Source: Alphaproteobacteria bacterium (lineage in GTDB: Bacteria > Pseudomonadota > Alphaproteobacteria > Caulobacterales > Maricaulaceae). From it: a DNA stretch of 64,000 nucleotides. The stretch lies in contig WGNG01000022.1 in assembly GCA_016124675.1 (NCBI GenBank), forward strand, positions 1 to 64,000. Reading direction: 5' to 3'. The notes under the pieces were generated by a model, which was given only the letters and a program-made list of their open reading frames with translations, had not been told where the DNA came from and searched no databases. The position numbers and the translations under genes are program-made. Numbering within the stretch: position 1 is the first letter of the stretch; each line of letters opens with the position of its first letter. Shown here in pieces: positions 50,296 through 60,445 of the stretch.

Positions 50296-51624
50296 CTAGA
50301 AACTCTCCGCGAACCAGCGCCAGACCGCCGCCGGGCCGCGTTCGCCGGGTGCGTGAACGCGGCGCTGGCGGTCGGCGGGGGTGAGGATGCGCGGCAGGCC
50401 GGCCAGCGCCTCGCCCGGCCCGTGGACGGCGCGCTGGATGAGGCCGGCGCAGGCGCTGAAAGCCGGACCGCTGACCGCATCGCCCAGGCCATTGAGCGTC
50501 TCGGGGCGGCCCAGGCGCACCTGCTTGCTCATCACGCGCCCGGCAAGCTGGGCGATCCCTGGCATTTGCGCCGCGCCGCCGGTCAGCACCAGGCCGCGCC
50601 CGGCGGCGGCGGCGGCGTCGGCGGACTGCACCCGGTCGCGGGCCATCTCGAACATCTCCTCCAGGCGCGGGCGGATGATGGCGTTGAGCATGGCGCGCGG
50701 ATGCTGGGTCATGGTCGAGGCCGGGCCGCCCGACAGAGGCGGCGCCTCTATCATCACCCGGTCGTCCTCGGGACTGTCCAGCGCGCTGCCATTGAGCGCC
50801 TTGATGCGCTCGGCCGCCGACATCGGCGTGGCAAGCCCGCGCGCGATATCGCTGGTGACATGGGCGCCGCCCACCGGGATGGCGTCCACATGCTGCAGCA
50901 CGCCTTCGGCGAACACCGCCACCGAGGTCATCTGGGCCCCCAGATCGAGCACCATGACGCCGAGCTCCAGCTCGTCGCGCGTCAGCGCGGCCAGACCCGA
51001 CACGTACGGCGTCGCCGCCACGCCCGCCACCGAATAGCCCGCCTTCTCCACGCAAGCGGCGAGATTGTGCAGGGGATCAGCCGCGCAGCTGACCAGATGC
51101 AGGTCCACGCCCAGCACCTCGCCGACCATGGCGCGTGGATCGCGCACGCCGCGATGGCCGTCCACCCGCCAGGACAGGGCAAGCGCATGCAGGATGGTTC
51201 GGCCAGGCTCGTCGAACACGCCGGCGGCCTCATGAATGATCCGGCGCAAATCGCGGTCGCGCACCTGGCGTTGATCGAGCTCCATGTCCACCGCGATGCG
51301 CGTGCTCGACAGCCCGCCGCACGCGGCCGATACGAAGAGCTCGCTCACGGTGTGCCCGGCCATGCGCTCGGCATTGTCCACCGCGGCGCGGATCGAGGCG
51401 GCCGCAGCCTCCATGTCCACCACGGCGCCCGCGCGCACGCCTTTCGTCGACACATGGCCGACGCCAATCACCCGCGGACGCAGGCCCGCCAGGGTCGGCT
51501 CGGTGCGTGCGATGAAGCACACGGTCTTGGCCGCGCCCAGATCGAGGGCTGCATAGATTGCGGGCTTGCGCGCTGCGGCGGCCTCTCCCGGATTTGTGCG
51601 AAACAGGTCAAGCACGCTCATCAT
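50296..51624 (-). CDS. ftsA: Cell-division protein FtsA
   Basis: Actin-like ATPase that tethers FtsZ to the membrane and recruits the divisome. The 442-aa protein has 'AIYAALDLGAAKTVCFIARTE' (phosphate 1), 'VMVLDLGAQMTSVAVFAEGVL' (phosphate 2), the FtsA-specific 1C subdomain (about 95-170, 'SELFVSAACGGLSSTRIAVDMEL'), 'GRGLVLTGGAAQMPGI' (adenosine) and a C-terminal amphipathic helix (AAVWRWFAESF). Its ATG overlaps the ftsQ stop (ATGA). It is the last gene of the cluster; ftsZ, normally next, is absent here, and the M23 gene lies convergent 4 bp away. Confidence 0.95.
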   Translation of the reverse strand: MMSVLDLFRTNPGEAAAARKPAIYAALDLGAAKTVCFIARTEPTLAGLRPRVIGVGHVSTKGVRAGAVVDMEAAAASIRAAVDNAERMAGHTVSELFVSAACGGLSSTRIAVDMELDQRQVRDRDLRRIIHEAAGVFDEPGRTILHALALSWRVDGHRGVRDPRAMVGEVLGVDLHLVSCAADPLHNLAACVEKAGYSVAGVAATPYVSGLAALTRDELELGVMVLDLGAQMTSVAVFAEGVLQHVDAIPVGGAHVTSDIARGLATPMSAAERIKALNGSALDSPEDDRVMIEAPPLSGGPASTMTQHPRAMLNAIIRPRLEEMFEMARDRVQSADAAAAAGRGLVLTGGAAQMPGIAQLAGRVMSKQVRLGRPETLNGLGDAVSGPAFSACAGLIQRAVHGPGEALAGLPRILTPADRQRRVHAPGERGPAAVWRWFAESF

Positions 51625-52535
51625 GCTCCCCGGCCCGGCTCTGCGTTCCGGTCAGGCCAGGGCCGCAGCACCATTTCCCCGTCCACCCGCAGATCGATGA
51701 TCTGCGCTTCGTAATCGAGCACGCCGCGTTCGGCGTGCATGGCCGCCAGTTGAGCCAGCGCGCCGCCGGGATCGCCCTCGGGCAGCAGCACCTCGCCGCC
51801 GCTGGCCAGGCGCAGCGACCAGCGCCGTGCACCCACGCGCACCCGGTGCGTCGTGCGCGCCGCGATTTCGGGGTGAAGGTCGAGAATGCCCGCCAGCATC
51901 GCGGCCTGCTGCGGGGCGCCCTCGCCGATGAAGATGGGCAATCGGGCGAACTCGGCGGCGTCGGCGGCCTCGATGACCACGCCGGAGCGGTCGATGACAT
52001 GATGGACCTGATTGTTCTGCCACAGCGCGAACGGCGTGCGCTCGGTCAGGATCACCGCCACCCGGTCGGGCCACAACCGGAGCACCTGCGCGCGCTCCAC
52101 CCAGCTCAAGGCTTCAAGGCGTGCGCGCGCTTCGCCCGGGTCGATCGTGGCCAGGCCCGCTCCGGGCGTGGCGCCGATGAGCTGCGCAATCTCGCTGGCG
52201 CTGATGCGCTGCGCACCCGCGACATCCACCCAGGCGACCACATAGCCCGCATCGCCAAGCCGCGCCTCGATCCAGCTTTCGAGCGCCGCGCCGGCATCGC
52301 CGAGCCGCCCGGTCGCGGCCATCAGGGAGAGCGCGCCGCAGGCGATGATGGCGGCGGTCATGAGGGCGAGGCGCAAGGCATAGCTCAACCTGCGGCGCGC
52401 GGCGCGCGCATGGGCAGCCAGCCAGTGCGACAGCTTCATGCGCCCGGCCGGCGACGTCCGGACCGGTGCGCGCTTGGGAGGACGGCACCGGCCCTGAGCG
52501 GGGTCGCTGGCCCTGACGCGCGTTACCTTGGGCAC
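51621..52535 (-). CDS. ftsQ: Cell-division protein FtsQ
   Basis: Bitopic divisome protein that bridges cytoplasmic and periplasmic components. The 304-aa protein has a long basic N-terminal tail, one transmembrane helix (about 57-80, [20 protein letters not shown]), a POTRA domain ('[65 protein letters not shown]') and the FtsQ beta domain. Start is GTG 52535, with GGAGG 7 nt upstream, which overlaps the ddl end by a few codons. ftsB and ftsL partners are not in the window. Confidence 0.92.
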   Translation of the reverse strand: MPKVTRVRASDPAQGRCRPPKRAPVRTSPAGRMKLSHWLAAHARAARRRLSYALRLALMTAAIIACGALSLMAATGRLGDAGAALESWIEARLGDAGYVVAWVDVAGAQRISASEIAQLIGATPGAGLATIDPGEARARLEALSWVERAQVLRLWPDRVAVILTERTPFALWQNNQVHHVIDRSGVVIEAADAAEFARLPIFIGEGAPQQAAMLAGILDLHPEIAARTTHRVRVGARRWSLRLASGGEVLLPEGDPGGALAQLAAMHAERGVLDYEAQIIDLRVDGEMVLRPWPDRNAEPGRGA

Positions 52536-53437
52536 GACGCATCCTCCGCCATCCACTCCACGAGATCGGAGAAACCGATCCCGCAATACGCCGCCTGTTC
52601 GGGCGCGAGTGATGTCGGAGTCATGCCCGGCTGGGTGTTAATTTCCAGTAACCACAGCCCGTTGGTCGCCGGGTCATACCGGAAATCGGTGCGCGTCAGG
52701 CCGCGGCAGCCCAGCGTGTTGTGTGCGGTGAGCGCGGCCGCCATCGCCTCGTCCGTCACGGCCTGCGGGATGTCGGCGGGCAGCTGGTGCACCGAGCCGC
52801 CATCGGCGTATTTAGCCTCGTAATCATAAAACGCGGTCTTGGGCACAATCTCGGTCACAGTGAGCGCCCGGCCGCCCAGCACCGCCACGGTCAGCTCGCG
52901 CCCGGGAATGAAGCGCTCGATCAGCACCTCGTCGCCATAGGGCCAGTCAGGCGAGGCCAGGACGGCGGGCGGACGGTTGGCGCCCTCGGGCACGATCACC
53001 ACGCCCACCGACGAGCCTTGCGCATTGGGCTTGGCCACATAGGGCGGCTTCATCAGATGATCGCGCGCGGCCTCGAACCGGTTGGCGATCAGCCCGTCCG
53101 GGCACCGCAGCCCCGCCGCGCCCAGCACCGCCTTGGCGCGCTGCTTGTCCATGGCCAGCGCCGACGCCAGCACGCCCGAATGGGTATAGGGCAGGCGCAT
53201 GTATTCCAACACGCCCTGAATGCGCCCGTCCTCGCCCCACTCGCCATGCAGGGCGTTGAAGGCGAGATCGGGGGCGAATTCTTTCAGTTTTTCAGGCCAG
53301 AAGGCTTCCGCCGGGTCGATCTCCATCACCTCATGTCCGCGCCCGCGCAGCGCTTTGGCGACCTGGGCGCCCGACACTCTGGACACCTCGCGCTCCGGGC
53401 TCAGCCCGCCGCAGAGGACGGCGATGCGCTTGCTCAT
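52523..53437 (-). CDS. ddl: D-alanine--D-alanine ligase
   Basis: ATP-grasp ligase that makes the D-Ala-D-Ala end of the peptidoglycan stem. The 304-aa protein has '[19 protein letters not shown]', '[39 protein letters not shown]', '[14 protein letters not shown]', '[22 protein letters not shown]', '[10 protein letters not shown]' and '[21 protein letters not shown]' (Mg/ATP site). ATG 53437 overlaps the murB stop by 4 bp. Normal length and complete motifs. Confidence 0.96.
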   Translation of the reverse strand: MSKRIAVLCGGLSPEREVSRVSGAQVAKALRGRGHEVMEIDPAEAFWPEKLKEFAPDLAFNALHGEWGEDGRIQGVLEYMRLPYTHSGVLASALAMDKQRAKAVLGAAGLRCPDGLIANRFEAARDHLMKPPYVAKPNAQGSSVGVVIVPEGANRPPAVLASPDWPYGDEVLIERFIPGRELTVAVLGGRALTVTEIVPKTAFYDYEAKYADGGSVHQLPADIPQAVTDEAMAAALTAHNTLGCRGLTRTDFRYDPATNGLWLLEINTQPGMTPTSLAPEQAAYCGIGFSDLVEWMAEDASCPR

Positions 53438-54348
53438 GATCTCTCCCCCACGCGCCGGACCTCCCATTCGAGTTCGACGCCGAACTGCGCCTTCACCTCG
53501 GCCCGCACGGTTTCGCCCAGCGTCTCAAGATCGTCCGCCGTCGCCGCGTCCTCATTGATCAGGAAATTGCAGTGCTGCGGCGAGAACATCGCCCCGCCCA
53601 GCCGGCGCCCGCGCCAGCCCGCGGCATCGATGAGCTGCCAGGCCGAACGCCCGCCCGACACCGCCGGGTCCGGGTTCTTGAAGGTGGAGCCGGAGGTCTT
53701 TTCCCGGATCGGCTGGGTGCTCTCGCGCCGGGCGGTGATGGCGTCCATGCGCTGCGTGATGGCGGCGGGATCATCAGCGCGGCCCTCGAACACGGCTTCG
53801 ACGAATATCCACTCATCCGGCGCCGCGCTGTGGCGATACGCATAGCCCAGCTCATCGCGCGGCGCGATGATCCGGCGTCCGCGCCGGTCGAGCGCCACGG
53901 CCTCCACCAGAACATCGCGGGTCTCGGCACTATAACAGCCGGCATTCATGCGCAGCGCGCCGCCGATCGTGCCCGGCACGCCAACGAAAAACTCAAGCCC
54001 GGCGATACCCGCCTTGGCTGCGGCTTTCGCCACTGCCTTGTCCAGCGCCGCCGCCCCGGCCCGCAGGCGCAGGCCGTCGGCCTTGATCTGCCCGAAGGCC
54101 GGAGTGAGCTTCACCGTCACGCCCGGCAATCCGCCATCGCGCACCAGCGTGTTGGACCCGGCGCCCAGCACCTGAACGGGAATGTCGCGCGGCGTCTCGG
54201 CCAGGAAGCGGGCCAGATCGGCCTCGTCGGCGGGCAGGAACAGCACCTGCGCCGGTCCGCCCACGCGCAGCCAGGTGATATCAGCCAGCGGCGCGCCTTC
54301 GATCAGCTTGCCGCGTACGGGCGGGAGGCGGTCAGCGAGCGCCGCCAT
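53434..54348 (-). CDS. murB: UDP-N-acetylenolpyruvoylglucosamine reductase
   Basis: FAD enzyme that makes UDP-MurNAc from the enolpyruvyl ether. The 304-aa type II MurB has '[17 protein letters not shown]', '[22 protein letters not shown]', '[28 protein letters not shown]', '[12 protein letters not shown]' (catalytic Ser), and a C-terminal Glu region '[11 protein letters not shown]'. ATG 54348 shares a base with the murC stop (TGATG). An upstream extension has no support. Confidence 0.95.
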   Translation of the reverse strand: MAALADRLPPVRGKLIEGAPLADITWLRVGGPAQVLFLPADEADLARFLAETPRDIPVQVLGAGSNTLVRDGGLPGVTVKLTPAFGQIKADGLRLRAGAAALDKAVAKAAAKAGIAGLEFFVGVPGTIGGALRMNAGCYSAETRDVLVEAVALDRRGRRIIAPRDELGYAYRHSAAPDEWIFVEAVFEGRADDPAAITQRMDAITARRESTQPIREKTSGSTFKNPDPAVSGGRSAWQLIDAAGWRGRRLGGAMFSPQHCNFLINEDAATADDLETLGETVRAEVKAQFGVELEWEVRRVGERS

Positions 54349-55757
54349 CACTTCCCCGCTCCCAGCCGCTCTGGCAAGTCTGCCGCCCAGGCGGTGATGT
54401 CGCCCGCGCCCAGGCACACCACCAGATCGCCGGGCTGGAGGCGGGGCTTGAGGTCGGCGGCGAGCGTTTCGCGGGTCGTGGCCGACGCGTCGCGGTGGGA
54501 ATGGCGCTGCAGGCCGGCGACGAGGCTCTCCTGATCGGCGCCCTCGATGGGCGTCTCCCCGGCCGCGTAGACCGGAGCGACCAGCACACTGTCAGCGTCA
54601 TTGAAGCAGGTGCAGAATTCCTCGAACAGATCGTTCAGGCGCGTGTAGCGGTGCGGCTGGACCACGGCGATCACCCGGCCCTCGCCCACGCGCTGGCGCG
54701 CGGCCTTGAGGACGGCGGCGATCTCCACCGGATGGTGGCCATAATCATCGATCACCGCCACGCCGTCCACTTCGCCCACCAGGGTGAAGCGCCGCTTGAC
54801 GCCGGTGAAGCCCGCCAGCCCGTGGCGCGCCTCATCCTCGCCGGCGCCGAGCGCCTGCACCACCGCCAGCGCCGCAGCCGCGTTGAGCACGTTGTGCTCG
54901 CCCATCATCGGCAGGGCGAGCCCGGCCCAGACCGACGGCTCGGCCCCGCGCGCCTGGAAGCGCAGGTCAAAGCGCGCGCCGGCCTTGTCGCCGGCATGAT
55001 TGACAATGCGCACATCGGCCTGGGGCGAGAATCCGTACGTGATGACGCGCCGGTCCTCGATGCGGGCTGCCAGGGCCTGCACCTCGGGATGGTCCACGCA
55101 CAACACGGCGAAGCCATAGAAGGGCAGGTTCTCGACAAACTGGTGGAAGGCGCCGCGCAGCGCTTCGAAATCGCCGTAATGCTCCATGTGTTCAGGATCG
55201 ATATTGGTGATGATCCCCACCGTGCCGCGCAGTTTCAGGAAGGAGCCGTCGCTCTCGTCAGCCTCCACCACCATCCACTCGCCCGCGCCCATCTTGGCGT
55301 TGGAGCCATAGGCCGAGATGATGCCGCCATTGATCACGGTGGGATCAAACCCGGCCGCATCCATCAGCGCGGCCACCAGCGAGGTGGTGGTCGTCTTGCC
55401 ATGGGTGCCGGCCACCGCGACGCACTGCTTGAGGCGCATCAGCTCGGCGAGCATTTCCGCCCGGCGCACCACCGGAATGCGCCGCGCGCGCGCTTCGGCG
55501 AGCTCGGGATTATTGCGGCGCACCGCGCTCGACACCACCAGCGCGCCGGCGCCCATGACATTGCCGCCGTCATGGCCGATATGGATCACCGCGCCTTTCT
55601 TGCGCAGGCGCTGCACATTCGCGCTGTCGGCAATGTCGGAGCCGGAGACCTGATAGCCCAGATTGAGCATCACCTCGGCGATGCCGCTCATCCCGATCCC
55701 GCCAATGCCGACGAAATGGACCGGCGAGGCGGCGGCGGCGAGATCCTTGGGGGGCAT
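54348..55757 (-). CDS. murC: UDP-N-acetylmuramate--L-alanine ligase
   Basis: First Mur ligase, adds L-Ala to UDP-MurNAc. The 469-aa protein has '[18 protein letters not shown]', the ATP P-loop [10 protein letters not shown], '[11 protein letters not shown]', '[13 protein letters not shown]', '[14 protein letters not shown]', '[12 protein letters not shown]' and '[11 protein letters not shown]'. All catalytic motifs are intact, in contrast to the MurD-like gene in the same cluster. It is 6 bp downstream of murG. Confidence 0.96.
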   Translation of the reverse strand: MPPKDLAAAASPVHFVGIGGIGMSGIAEVMLNLGYQVSGSDIADSANVQRLRKKGAVIHIGHDGGNVMGAGALVVSSAVRRNNPELAEARARRIPVVRRAEMLAELMRLKQCVAVAGTHGKTTTTSLVAALMDAAGFDPTVINGGIISAYGSNAKMGAGEWMVVEADESDGSFLKLRGTVGIITNIDPEHMEHYGDFEALRGAFHQFVENLPFYGFAVLCVDHPEVQALAARIEDRRVITYGFSPQADVRIVNHAGDKAGARFDLRFQARGAEPSVWAGLALPMMGEHNVLNAAAALAVVQALGAGEDEARHGLAGFTGVKRRFTLVGEVDGVAVIDDYGHHPVEIAAVLKAARQRVGEGRVIAVVQPHRYTRLNDLFEEFCTCFNDADSVLVAPVYAAGETPIEGADQESLVAGLQRHSHRDASATTRETLAADLKPRLQPGDLVVCLGAGDITAWAADLPERLGAGK

Positions 55758-55763
55758 GGGTCG

Positions 55764-56852
55764 CTACTCCGCAGCGCGTTCGATGAGACCGGCCAGCGCC
55801 TCATGCGCATCGGGCCGGCCGGCGGCGCGGGCGGCAGACGCGCGCGCGGCGAGAGCTTCGCCGTCCGCCAGCAGCGATTCAAGGCGCTGTGACAGGGTCT
55901 GCGGCGTGAAGTCAGCTTCGGCAATGGCGTCCGCCGCGCCGGCGCGCACCAGGCCCTGCGCATTGGCGCTCTGGTGATCATCCATGGCGATGGCCAGCGG
56001 CACGAGGAGGGAGGGCCGCCCTATGGCGGCAAGCTCGGCCACGGACGAGGCGCCCGCGCGCGAGATGACCAGATGCGCTGCGGCGTAGCGCGCGCCCATA
56101 TCATCGAAGAAGGGGGACAGCTCGGCGCGCACGCCGGCGGCGTCATAGGCGCTGCGGGCCGCGTCGAGGCTTTCATCGCGGGTCTGCTGCACGACGCTGA
56201 GCCGGGCTCGCAGGGATGCAGGCAGGCGCGCGATCGCGGCGGGCACGGTGTCGGACAGGATGCGCGCACCCAGGCTGCCGCCCAGCACCAGGAGGCGTAT
56301 CTCGCCATCGGCTTGCGGCGGCGCATAGGGTGTGTCACGCGCGGCCAGCACCGCGGCGCGCACCGGATTGCCGGTGACGGCATGGCGCGCCCTGCGCGGC
56401 AGGCGGTCCAGCCGCTCGAAGCCCGAGGCGACGGTGCGGGCGGATCTGGCGAACAGACGATTGACCCGTCCCAGCACGGCATTCTGCTCATGGATCACGA
56501 AGGGCAGGCCGGAGATGCGCGCGGCGGCCAGCAGCGCAAAGGCGGGATAACCGCCAAACCCGGCCACGGCGTCGGGCTCGAACGTCTTCACGATGGCGCG
56601 TGTGGCGCCCAGGCCGGCGGAGAGATCGGCCAGCGCGGCGGCGAGCCGGCGCGGGTCCGACTGGAAGGGGCTGGCGGCGCGAATGACGGTGACGCCTTCG
56701 CCCGGGAAGCCGTCTGTGTGGCGCGCGCCGCGCGCGTCCGTGACAAGGCGCACTCGCCAGCCGCGCGCGACCAGGGTTTCTGCGGTGGCGCGCGCCGGGA
56801 AGATGTGCCCGCCCGTGCCGCCCGCAGCCATGATGAGGCGCTTGCCGGTCAT
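55764..56852 (-). CDS. murG: Lipid II synthase MurG (GlcNAc transferase)
   Basis: Membrane-associated glycosyltransferase that adds GlcNAc to lipid I. The 362-aa GT28 protein has 'IMAAGGTGGHIFPARATAE', 'VAGFGGYPAFALLAAARI', 'FVIHEQNAVLGRVNRLFA', 'VLGGSLGARILSDTVP', 'SRAGASSVAELAAIGRPSLLVPLAIAMDDHQSANAQGLVRAGAA'. Its ATG overlaps the ftsW stop by 4 bp. Confidence 0.96.
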   Translation of the reverse strand: MTGKRLIMAAGGTGGHIFPARATAETLVARGWRVRLVTDARGARHTDGFPGEGVTVIRAASPFQSDPRRLAAALADLSAGLGATRAIVKTFEPDAVAGFGGYPAFALLAAARISGLPFVIHEQNAVLGRVNRLFARSARTVASGFERLDRLPRRARHAVTGNPVRAAVLAARDTPYAPPQADGEIRLLVLGGSLGARILSDTVPAAIARLPASLRARLSVVQQTRDESLDAARSAYDAAGVRAELSPFFDDMGARYAAAHLVISRAGASSVAELAAIGRPSLLVPLAIAMDDHQSANAQGLVRAGAADAIAEADFTPQTLSQRLESLLADGEALAARASAARAAGRPDAHEALAGLIERAAE

Positions 56853-57979
56853 GCCGCAGCGCCCGCAAGGCGCTGGCGCACGGGCTGATAGGCGCCGGGC
56901 CGGTGGCGGGTCAGGGCCAGCATCAGCCCGGCCGAGAAGGCGAGCGCCAGCATGGACGAGCCGCCATAGGACAGGAAGGGCAGCGTCATGCCGGTCGATG
57001 GCGCGAGATCAAGATTGACCGCGATATTGACCAGTGCCTGCAGCGCGAACAGCAGCGCCAGGCCTGCCGTCGCCAGCCTTGCGAACGGATCATTGAGCCC
57101 CATGGCCAGCGTCCAGGCGCGCAGGAAGAGCAGCGCATAGAGCGCGATGATGAGCAGCATGGCGAACGTGCCGAACTCCTCGCCCGCCACGGCGAAGATG
57201 TAGTCGTTATGGGCTTCGGGCAGGACATGCTTGATGCGTCCCTCGCCCGGCCCCACGCCCCACAGCCCGCCGCTGCCGATGGCGTCAAGGGCTATGTCGG
57301 TCTGGTTGCGCGCCCCGCCCCCGCCAGAGAGGAACTCTGCGACGCGGGTGCGGATATAGGGCACGAAGTGAAACGCCGCCGCGGCGCCCGCCGCGATTCC
57401 CGCCCCCAGCCCGAACGTCCAGCGCCAGGACAGGCCGCTGATCCACAGCATGCCGGCGAAGATGAAGGTGATCAGCGCGGTCTGGCCAATGTCCGGCTGC
57501 TGCGTCAGCAACAGCGCCGCAAGCGCATAGATCGCCAGCGCCAGAATGCGCCCCGGCGCCGGGGCGCCGCGGTCCTCCTCGCTGAACAACCAGGCGGTGA
57601 TGACGATGAAGGCCGGCTTGAATATCTCGCTGGGCTGCACGGAGAACCCGGGCAGGTGCAGCCAGCGCGTCGAGCCGTTGATGCTCTGGCCCACCGCCAG
57701 CACCACCACCAGCAGGATCAGGGACCCCACGAGCGCCAGTCCGGACATGCGCCGCACGCCCGTCAGCGAAAACGCGGCGGTCACCATGAGAATGACGACG
57801 CCTGCGGCCATGAACATCACCTGACGGCGCAGGTAGAAGAAGGGATCATCCACGCTCGACACCGCCGGACTGGCGGCGAACGCCAGCATCAGCCCCATGC
57901 CCAGGAGGAACAGGATGATGACCAGCAGGGGCGTGTCCAGCTCACGCAGGACCCGCGAATAGCGCCGCGTCAGGCTCAT
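56849..57979 (-). CDS. ftsW: Septal peptidoglycan glycosyltransferase FtsW
   Basis: SEDS-family polymerase of septal peptidoglycan. The 376-aa protein has about ten membrane helices. Conserved SEDS blocks: 'GFSVQPSEIFKPAFIV', 'LLTQQPDIGQTALI', 'DAIGSGGLWGVGPGEGRIKHVLPEAHNDYIFAVAGEEFG', 'STGMTLPFLSYGGSSMLAL'. The catalytic Asp lies in the long loop before 'GGAR'. ATG 57979 overlaps the stop of the MurD-like gene by 4 bp. Confidence 0.95.
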   Translation of the reverse strand: MSLTRRYSRVLRELDTPLLVIILFLLGMGLMLAFAASPAVSSVDDPFFYLRRQVMFMAAGVVILMVTAAFSLTGVRRMSGLALVGSLILLVVVLAVGQSINGSTRWLHLPGFSVQPSEIFKPAFIVITAWLFSEEDRGAPAPGRILALAIYALAALLLTQQPDIGQTALITFIFAGMLWISGLSWRWTFGLGAGIAAGAAAAFHFVPYIRTRVAEFLSGGGGARNQTDIALDAIGSGGLWGVGPGEGRIKHVLPEAHNDYIFAVAGEEFGTFAMLLIIALYALLFLRAWTLAMGLNDPFARLATAGLALLFALQALVNIAVNLDLAPSTGMTLPFLSYGGSSMLALAFSAGLMLALTRHRPGAYQPVRQRLAGAAA

Positions 57980-59325
57980 GCTGCATCTCCCCGGCGGATG
58001 CGGCCCGTCAGCCGCTCCAGCGCGTCCTTGAAGGTCTGGCTGCGCGCCAGCCTCTCCTCTGGCCCGCACAGGGTTGACGGAGCGTATAGAAGCCGCGCCG
58101 GACCGCCGCAAAGTGCAGCCGCGTGGAGGCCGCGCGCCAGGGCATCATCCAGACTGTCCGTCTGACGGCAGGGAATCCGGGCGCCGAGCCGCCGCGCCGC
58201 ACGCGCATCGCGCCCGCAGAGGATCACGCCGCGCAGGGTTTCGGGCCAGACCTCGGGCAGCGCGCCCGCGTCCACGCCCGGCGCGGCCACCCACCAGACG
58301 GGCGCGGCGCCGGACAGAGCCGCCAGAGCCGCCTGCGGACATTGCGCCCCCGCCCTGTCGATCACCTCGACCGGGCCCAGACGGGCGAGCGGCCTGCCCC
58401 ACCCGGCGGCGCCGGGGAAGGCGGCCAGCGCCGCCTCGACCATGTCGGGTTGGCCGCCCAGGGCGAGCGCCAGCGCCGCAGCGCCCGCTATCCGTGCCGC
58501 CGGCGAGGTCAGCAGGCCGGGCCCGGTTGCGCGCAGCGGGCGGCGCGGCGCGCCGGGCCGGGCATCATGCAGCCGTCCGCCCAGCACATAGACGCCGTCG
58601 CCCAGCGCCATGCGGCCCGAACACGCAATCAGGCGCGCGCGGTCCACCCCGCCCCGGCGCAACGCCGCAAGGCGCGCGGACGCTTCGGGCGCGTCCATGT
58701 CCACAAGGACGGGGCCCGATACGCGCGCCGCCAGGGCTTCCAGATCGCTGGCGCCAATCGGCGCGCCGGCCAGGAGCAGCATTGCGTCCACGGTTATGTC
58801 CGGCGCCGCGGCGCATTCGGCTGCGCTGGCGGCGATGAGGGTGATCGATCCGGCGCGCAGCGGCGGGGCGTCAAACAGGGCGATCCCGGCGCCGCCCCGG
58901 CGCACGTCCAGCCCGCAGCGGGAGAGGCACGCTTCCGCAAGCTCGGCCGCCGCGCCGGCATCATCCCCGCCGAGGATCAGCGCCGCGCGCGCGCCTTTGA
59001 CGCCGCCAAGCGCGCGGCCGAACAAGGCCAGTTCGGTCAGGACCGGCGTGCCGGTGACATGAGCGAGCGCGGCTGGGCCCGTCTCCGGTCCGGCGAGGCG
59101 GCTGACATCGTCGATCACCAGCGCAGACAGATCACCCCAGTCGCGCGAGGTGGGATCCTCGATCACCACGCCGGCGCGCGCGGCCGCATTACGCGCCTTC
59201 ACGTCGTCGTCCCAGCCCGACGCCGCCATGCCGCCAGCGGCCAGCGCCCGCGCCATCGCCCGCCCGCGCGCGCCCAGGCCGAGCACGGCGGCGCGGCCTT
59301 CGGCGCTGGCGCGAACGGGGATCAT
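57976..59325 (-). CDS. murD: Degenerate MurD homologue at the murD position (UDP-MurNAc-Ala D-glutamate ligase-like)
   Basis: 449 aa, intact frame between mraY and ftsW. The start MIPVRASAEGRAAVLGLGAR and 'AVLGLGARGRAMARALAAGG' match the MurD N-terminal domain. The Mur ligase core is eroded: where TGTNGKST is expected, residues 117-124 read I-L-G-G-D-D-A-G (P-loop Lys is Ala123); the NDSKATN motif is 'VIDRAGAQ' (Lys is Ala325); the HNxxN motif, 'PDHLDRH' and 'SSYQL' are absent. The C-terminal domain is recognisable ('LLYAPSTLCGPEERLARSQTFKDALERL'). It probably lacks ligase activity. Codon use and operon overlap (4 bp with ftsW) look native, which argues for a retained, non-catalytic role. It could also be a much diverged active enzyme. 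Confidence 0.75.
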   Translation of the reverse strand: MIPVRASAEGRAAVLGLGARGRAMARALAAGGMAASGWDDDVKARNAAARAGVVIEDPTSRDWGDLSALVIDDVSRLAGPETGPAALAHVTGTPVLTELALFGRALGGVKGARAALILGGDDAGAAAELAEACLSRCGLDVRRGGAGIALFDAPPLRAGSITLIAASAAECAAAPDITVDAMLLLAGAPIGASDLEALAARVSGPVLVDMDAPEASARLAALRRGGVDRARLIACSGRMALGDGVYVLGGRLHDARPGAPRRPLRATGPGLLTSPAARIAGAAALALALGGQPDMVEAALAAFPGAAGWGRPLARLGPVEVIDRAGAQCPQAALAALSGAAPVWWVAAPGVDAGALPEVWPETLRGVILCGRDARAARRLGARIPCRQTDSLDDALARGLHAAALCGGPARLLYAPSTLCGPEERLARSQTFKDALERLTGRIRRGDAA

Positions 59326-59338
59326 GGCGCCTCCTTGG

Positions 59339-60439
59339 CTAGCGCAGCTTCAGCGTGGACAGACCAATCAGGGCGAGGACGAAGGCGATGATCCAGAACC
59401 GCACCACGATGGTCGGCTCGGCCCAGCCCAGCTTCTCGAAATGGTGGTGGATGGGGGCCATGCGGAACACCCGCTTGCCGGTCAGCTTGAAGCTGGCCAC
59501 CTGGACCATCACCGAGACGGCCTCCAGCACGAACAGCCCGCCAATGATGACCAGCACGATCTCGTGCTTGACCGCCACGGCGATGGCGCCGATGGCGCCG
59601 CCCAGAGACAGCGAACCGGTATCGCCCATGAACACCATGGCCGGGGGCGCATTGTACCAGAGAAAGCCGAGCCCGGCCCCGATCATCGCGCCGCAGATCA
59701 CGGCGAGCTCGCCCGTGCCGGGGGTGAAGTTCAAGAACAGATAGTTGGAATAGACCGCCGAGCCGACCACGTAGGCGATGATGCCGAACGCGCCGGCCGC
59801 GATCATCACCGGCACGATGGCCAGCCCGTCGAGACCGTCCGTCAGGTTGACCGCGTTGGAGGCGCCGACAATCACCAGCACGCCGAAAACAAAGAACACC
59901 ATACCCAGCGGGATCAGCACGTCCTTGAAGAAGGGCACGGCGACAGAGGTGGCGAAATCATCCGGCGTGTTGGGCGCGCCATCGAGCAGCTGCACCATCC
60001 AGATCACCGCCACCAGCGCCACGGCGCCCTGCAGCACAAGCTTGCCCCTGGCGGACAGGCCGTGATGGGAGCGGCGCGTGACCTTGCGCCAGTCATCAAA
60101 GAAGCCGATCGCGCCATAGCCGGCGGTGACGAACATCACCACCCACAGATACTGGTTGGACAGATCGCCCCAGAGCAGGGTGCCGGTCAGAAGCCCGGTC
60201 AGGATGATGAAACCGCCCATGGTCGGCGTGCCGGCCTTGGTCAACACATGGCTTTCCGGCCCGTCATCTCGGATCGGCTGGGAGCCCTGACGCTTCAGCC
60301 AGCCGATGAAGGGCATGCCCACCACCAGCGCCACCACAAACGCCGTCATCAGCGCCGCGCCGGTGCGAAACGTGAGATAGTTGAGAACATTGAAAAGGGC
60401 GAACTGCTCGGCGAACGGGGACAGCAACAGGTACAGCAT
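59339..60439 (-). CDS. mraY: Phospho-MurNAc-pentapeptide translocase
   Basis: Makes lipid I on undecaprenyl phosphate. The 366-aa integral membrane protein has about ten helices and the MraY motifs '[11 protein letters not shown]', 'GFFDDWRKV' (DD), '[17 protein letters not shown]' (NxxxLTDGLDG), '[16 protein letters not shown]' and '[14 protein letters not shown]'. ATG 60439 lies 6 bp after the murF stop. Confidence 0.97.
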   Translation of the reverse strand: MLYLLLSPFAEQFALFNVLNYLTFRTGAALMTAFVVALVVGMPFIGWLKRQGSQPIRDDGPESHVLTKAGTPTMGGFIILTGLLTGTLLWGDLSNQYLWVVMFVTAGYGAIGFFDDWRKVTRRSHHGLSARGKLVLQGAVALVAVIWMVQLLDGAPNTPDDFATSVAVPFFKDVLIPLGMVFFVFGVLVIVGASNAVNLTDGLDGLAIVPVMIAAGAFGIIAYVVGSAVYSNYLFLNFTPGTGELAVICGAMIGAGLGFLWYNAPPAMVFMGDTGSLSLGGAIGAIAVAVKHEIVLVIIGGLFVLEAVSVMVQVASFKLTGKRVFRMAPIHHHFEKLGWAEPTIVVRFWIIAFVLALIGLSTLKLR

Positions 60440-60445
60440 GGCGGA

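Noticed and set aside
57976-59325. MurD-like gene as a pseudogene through frameshift
   Set aside because: The frame is continuous with normal operon overlaps and homology to both MurD ends, so the motif losses are substitutions within an intact gene.
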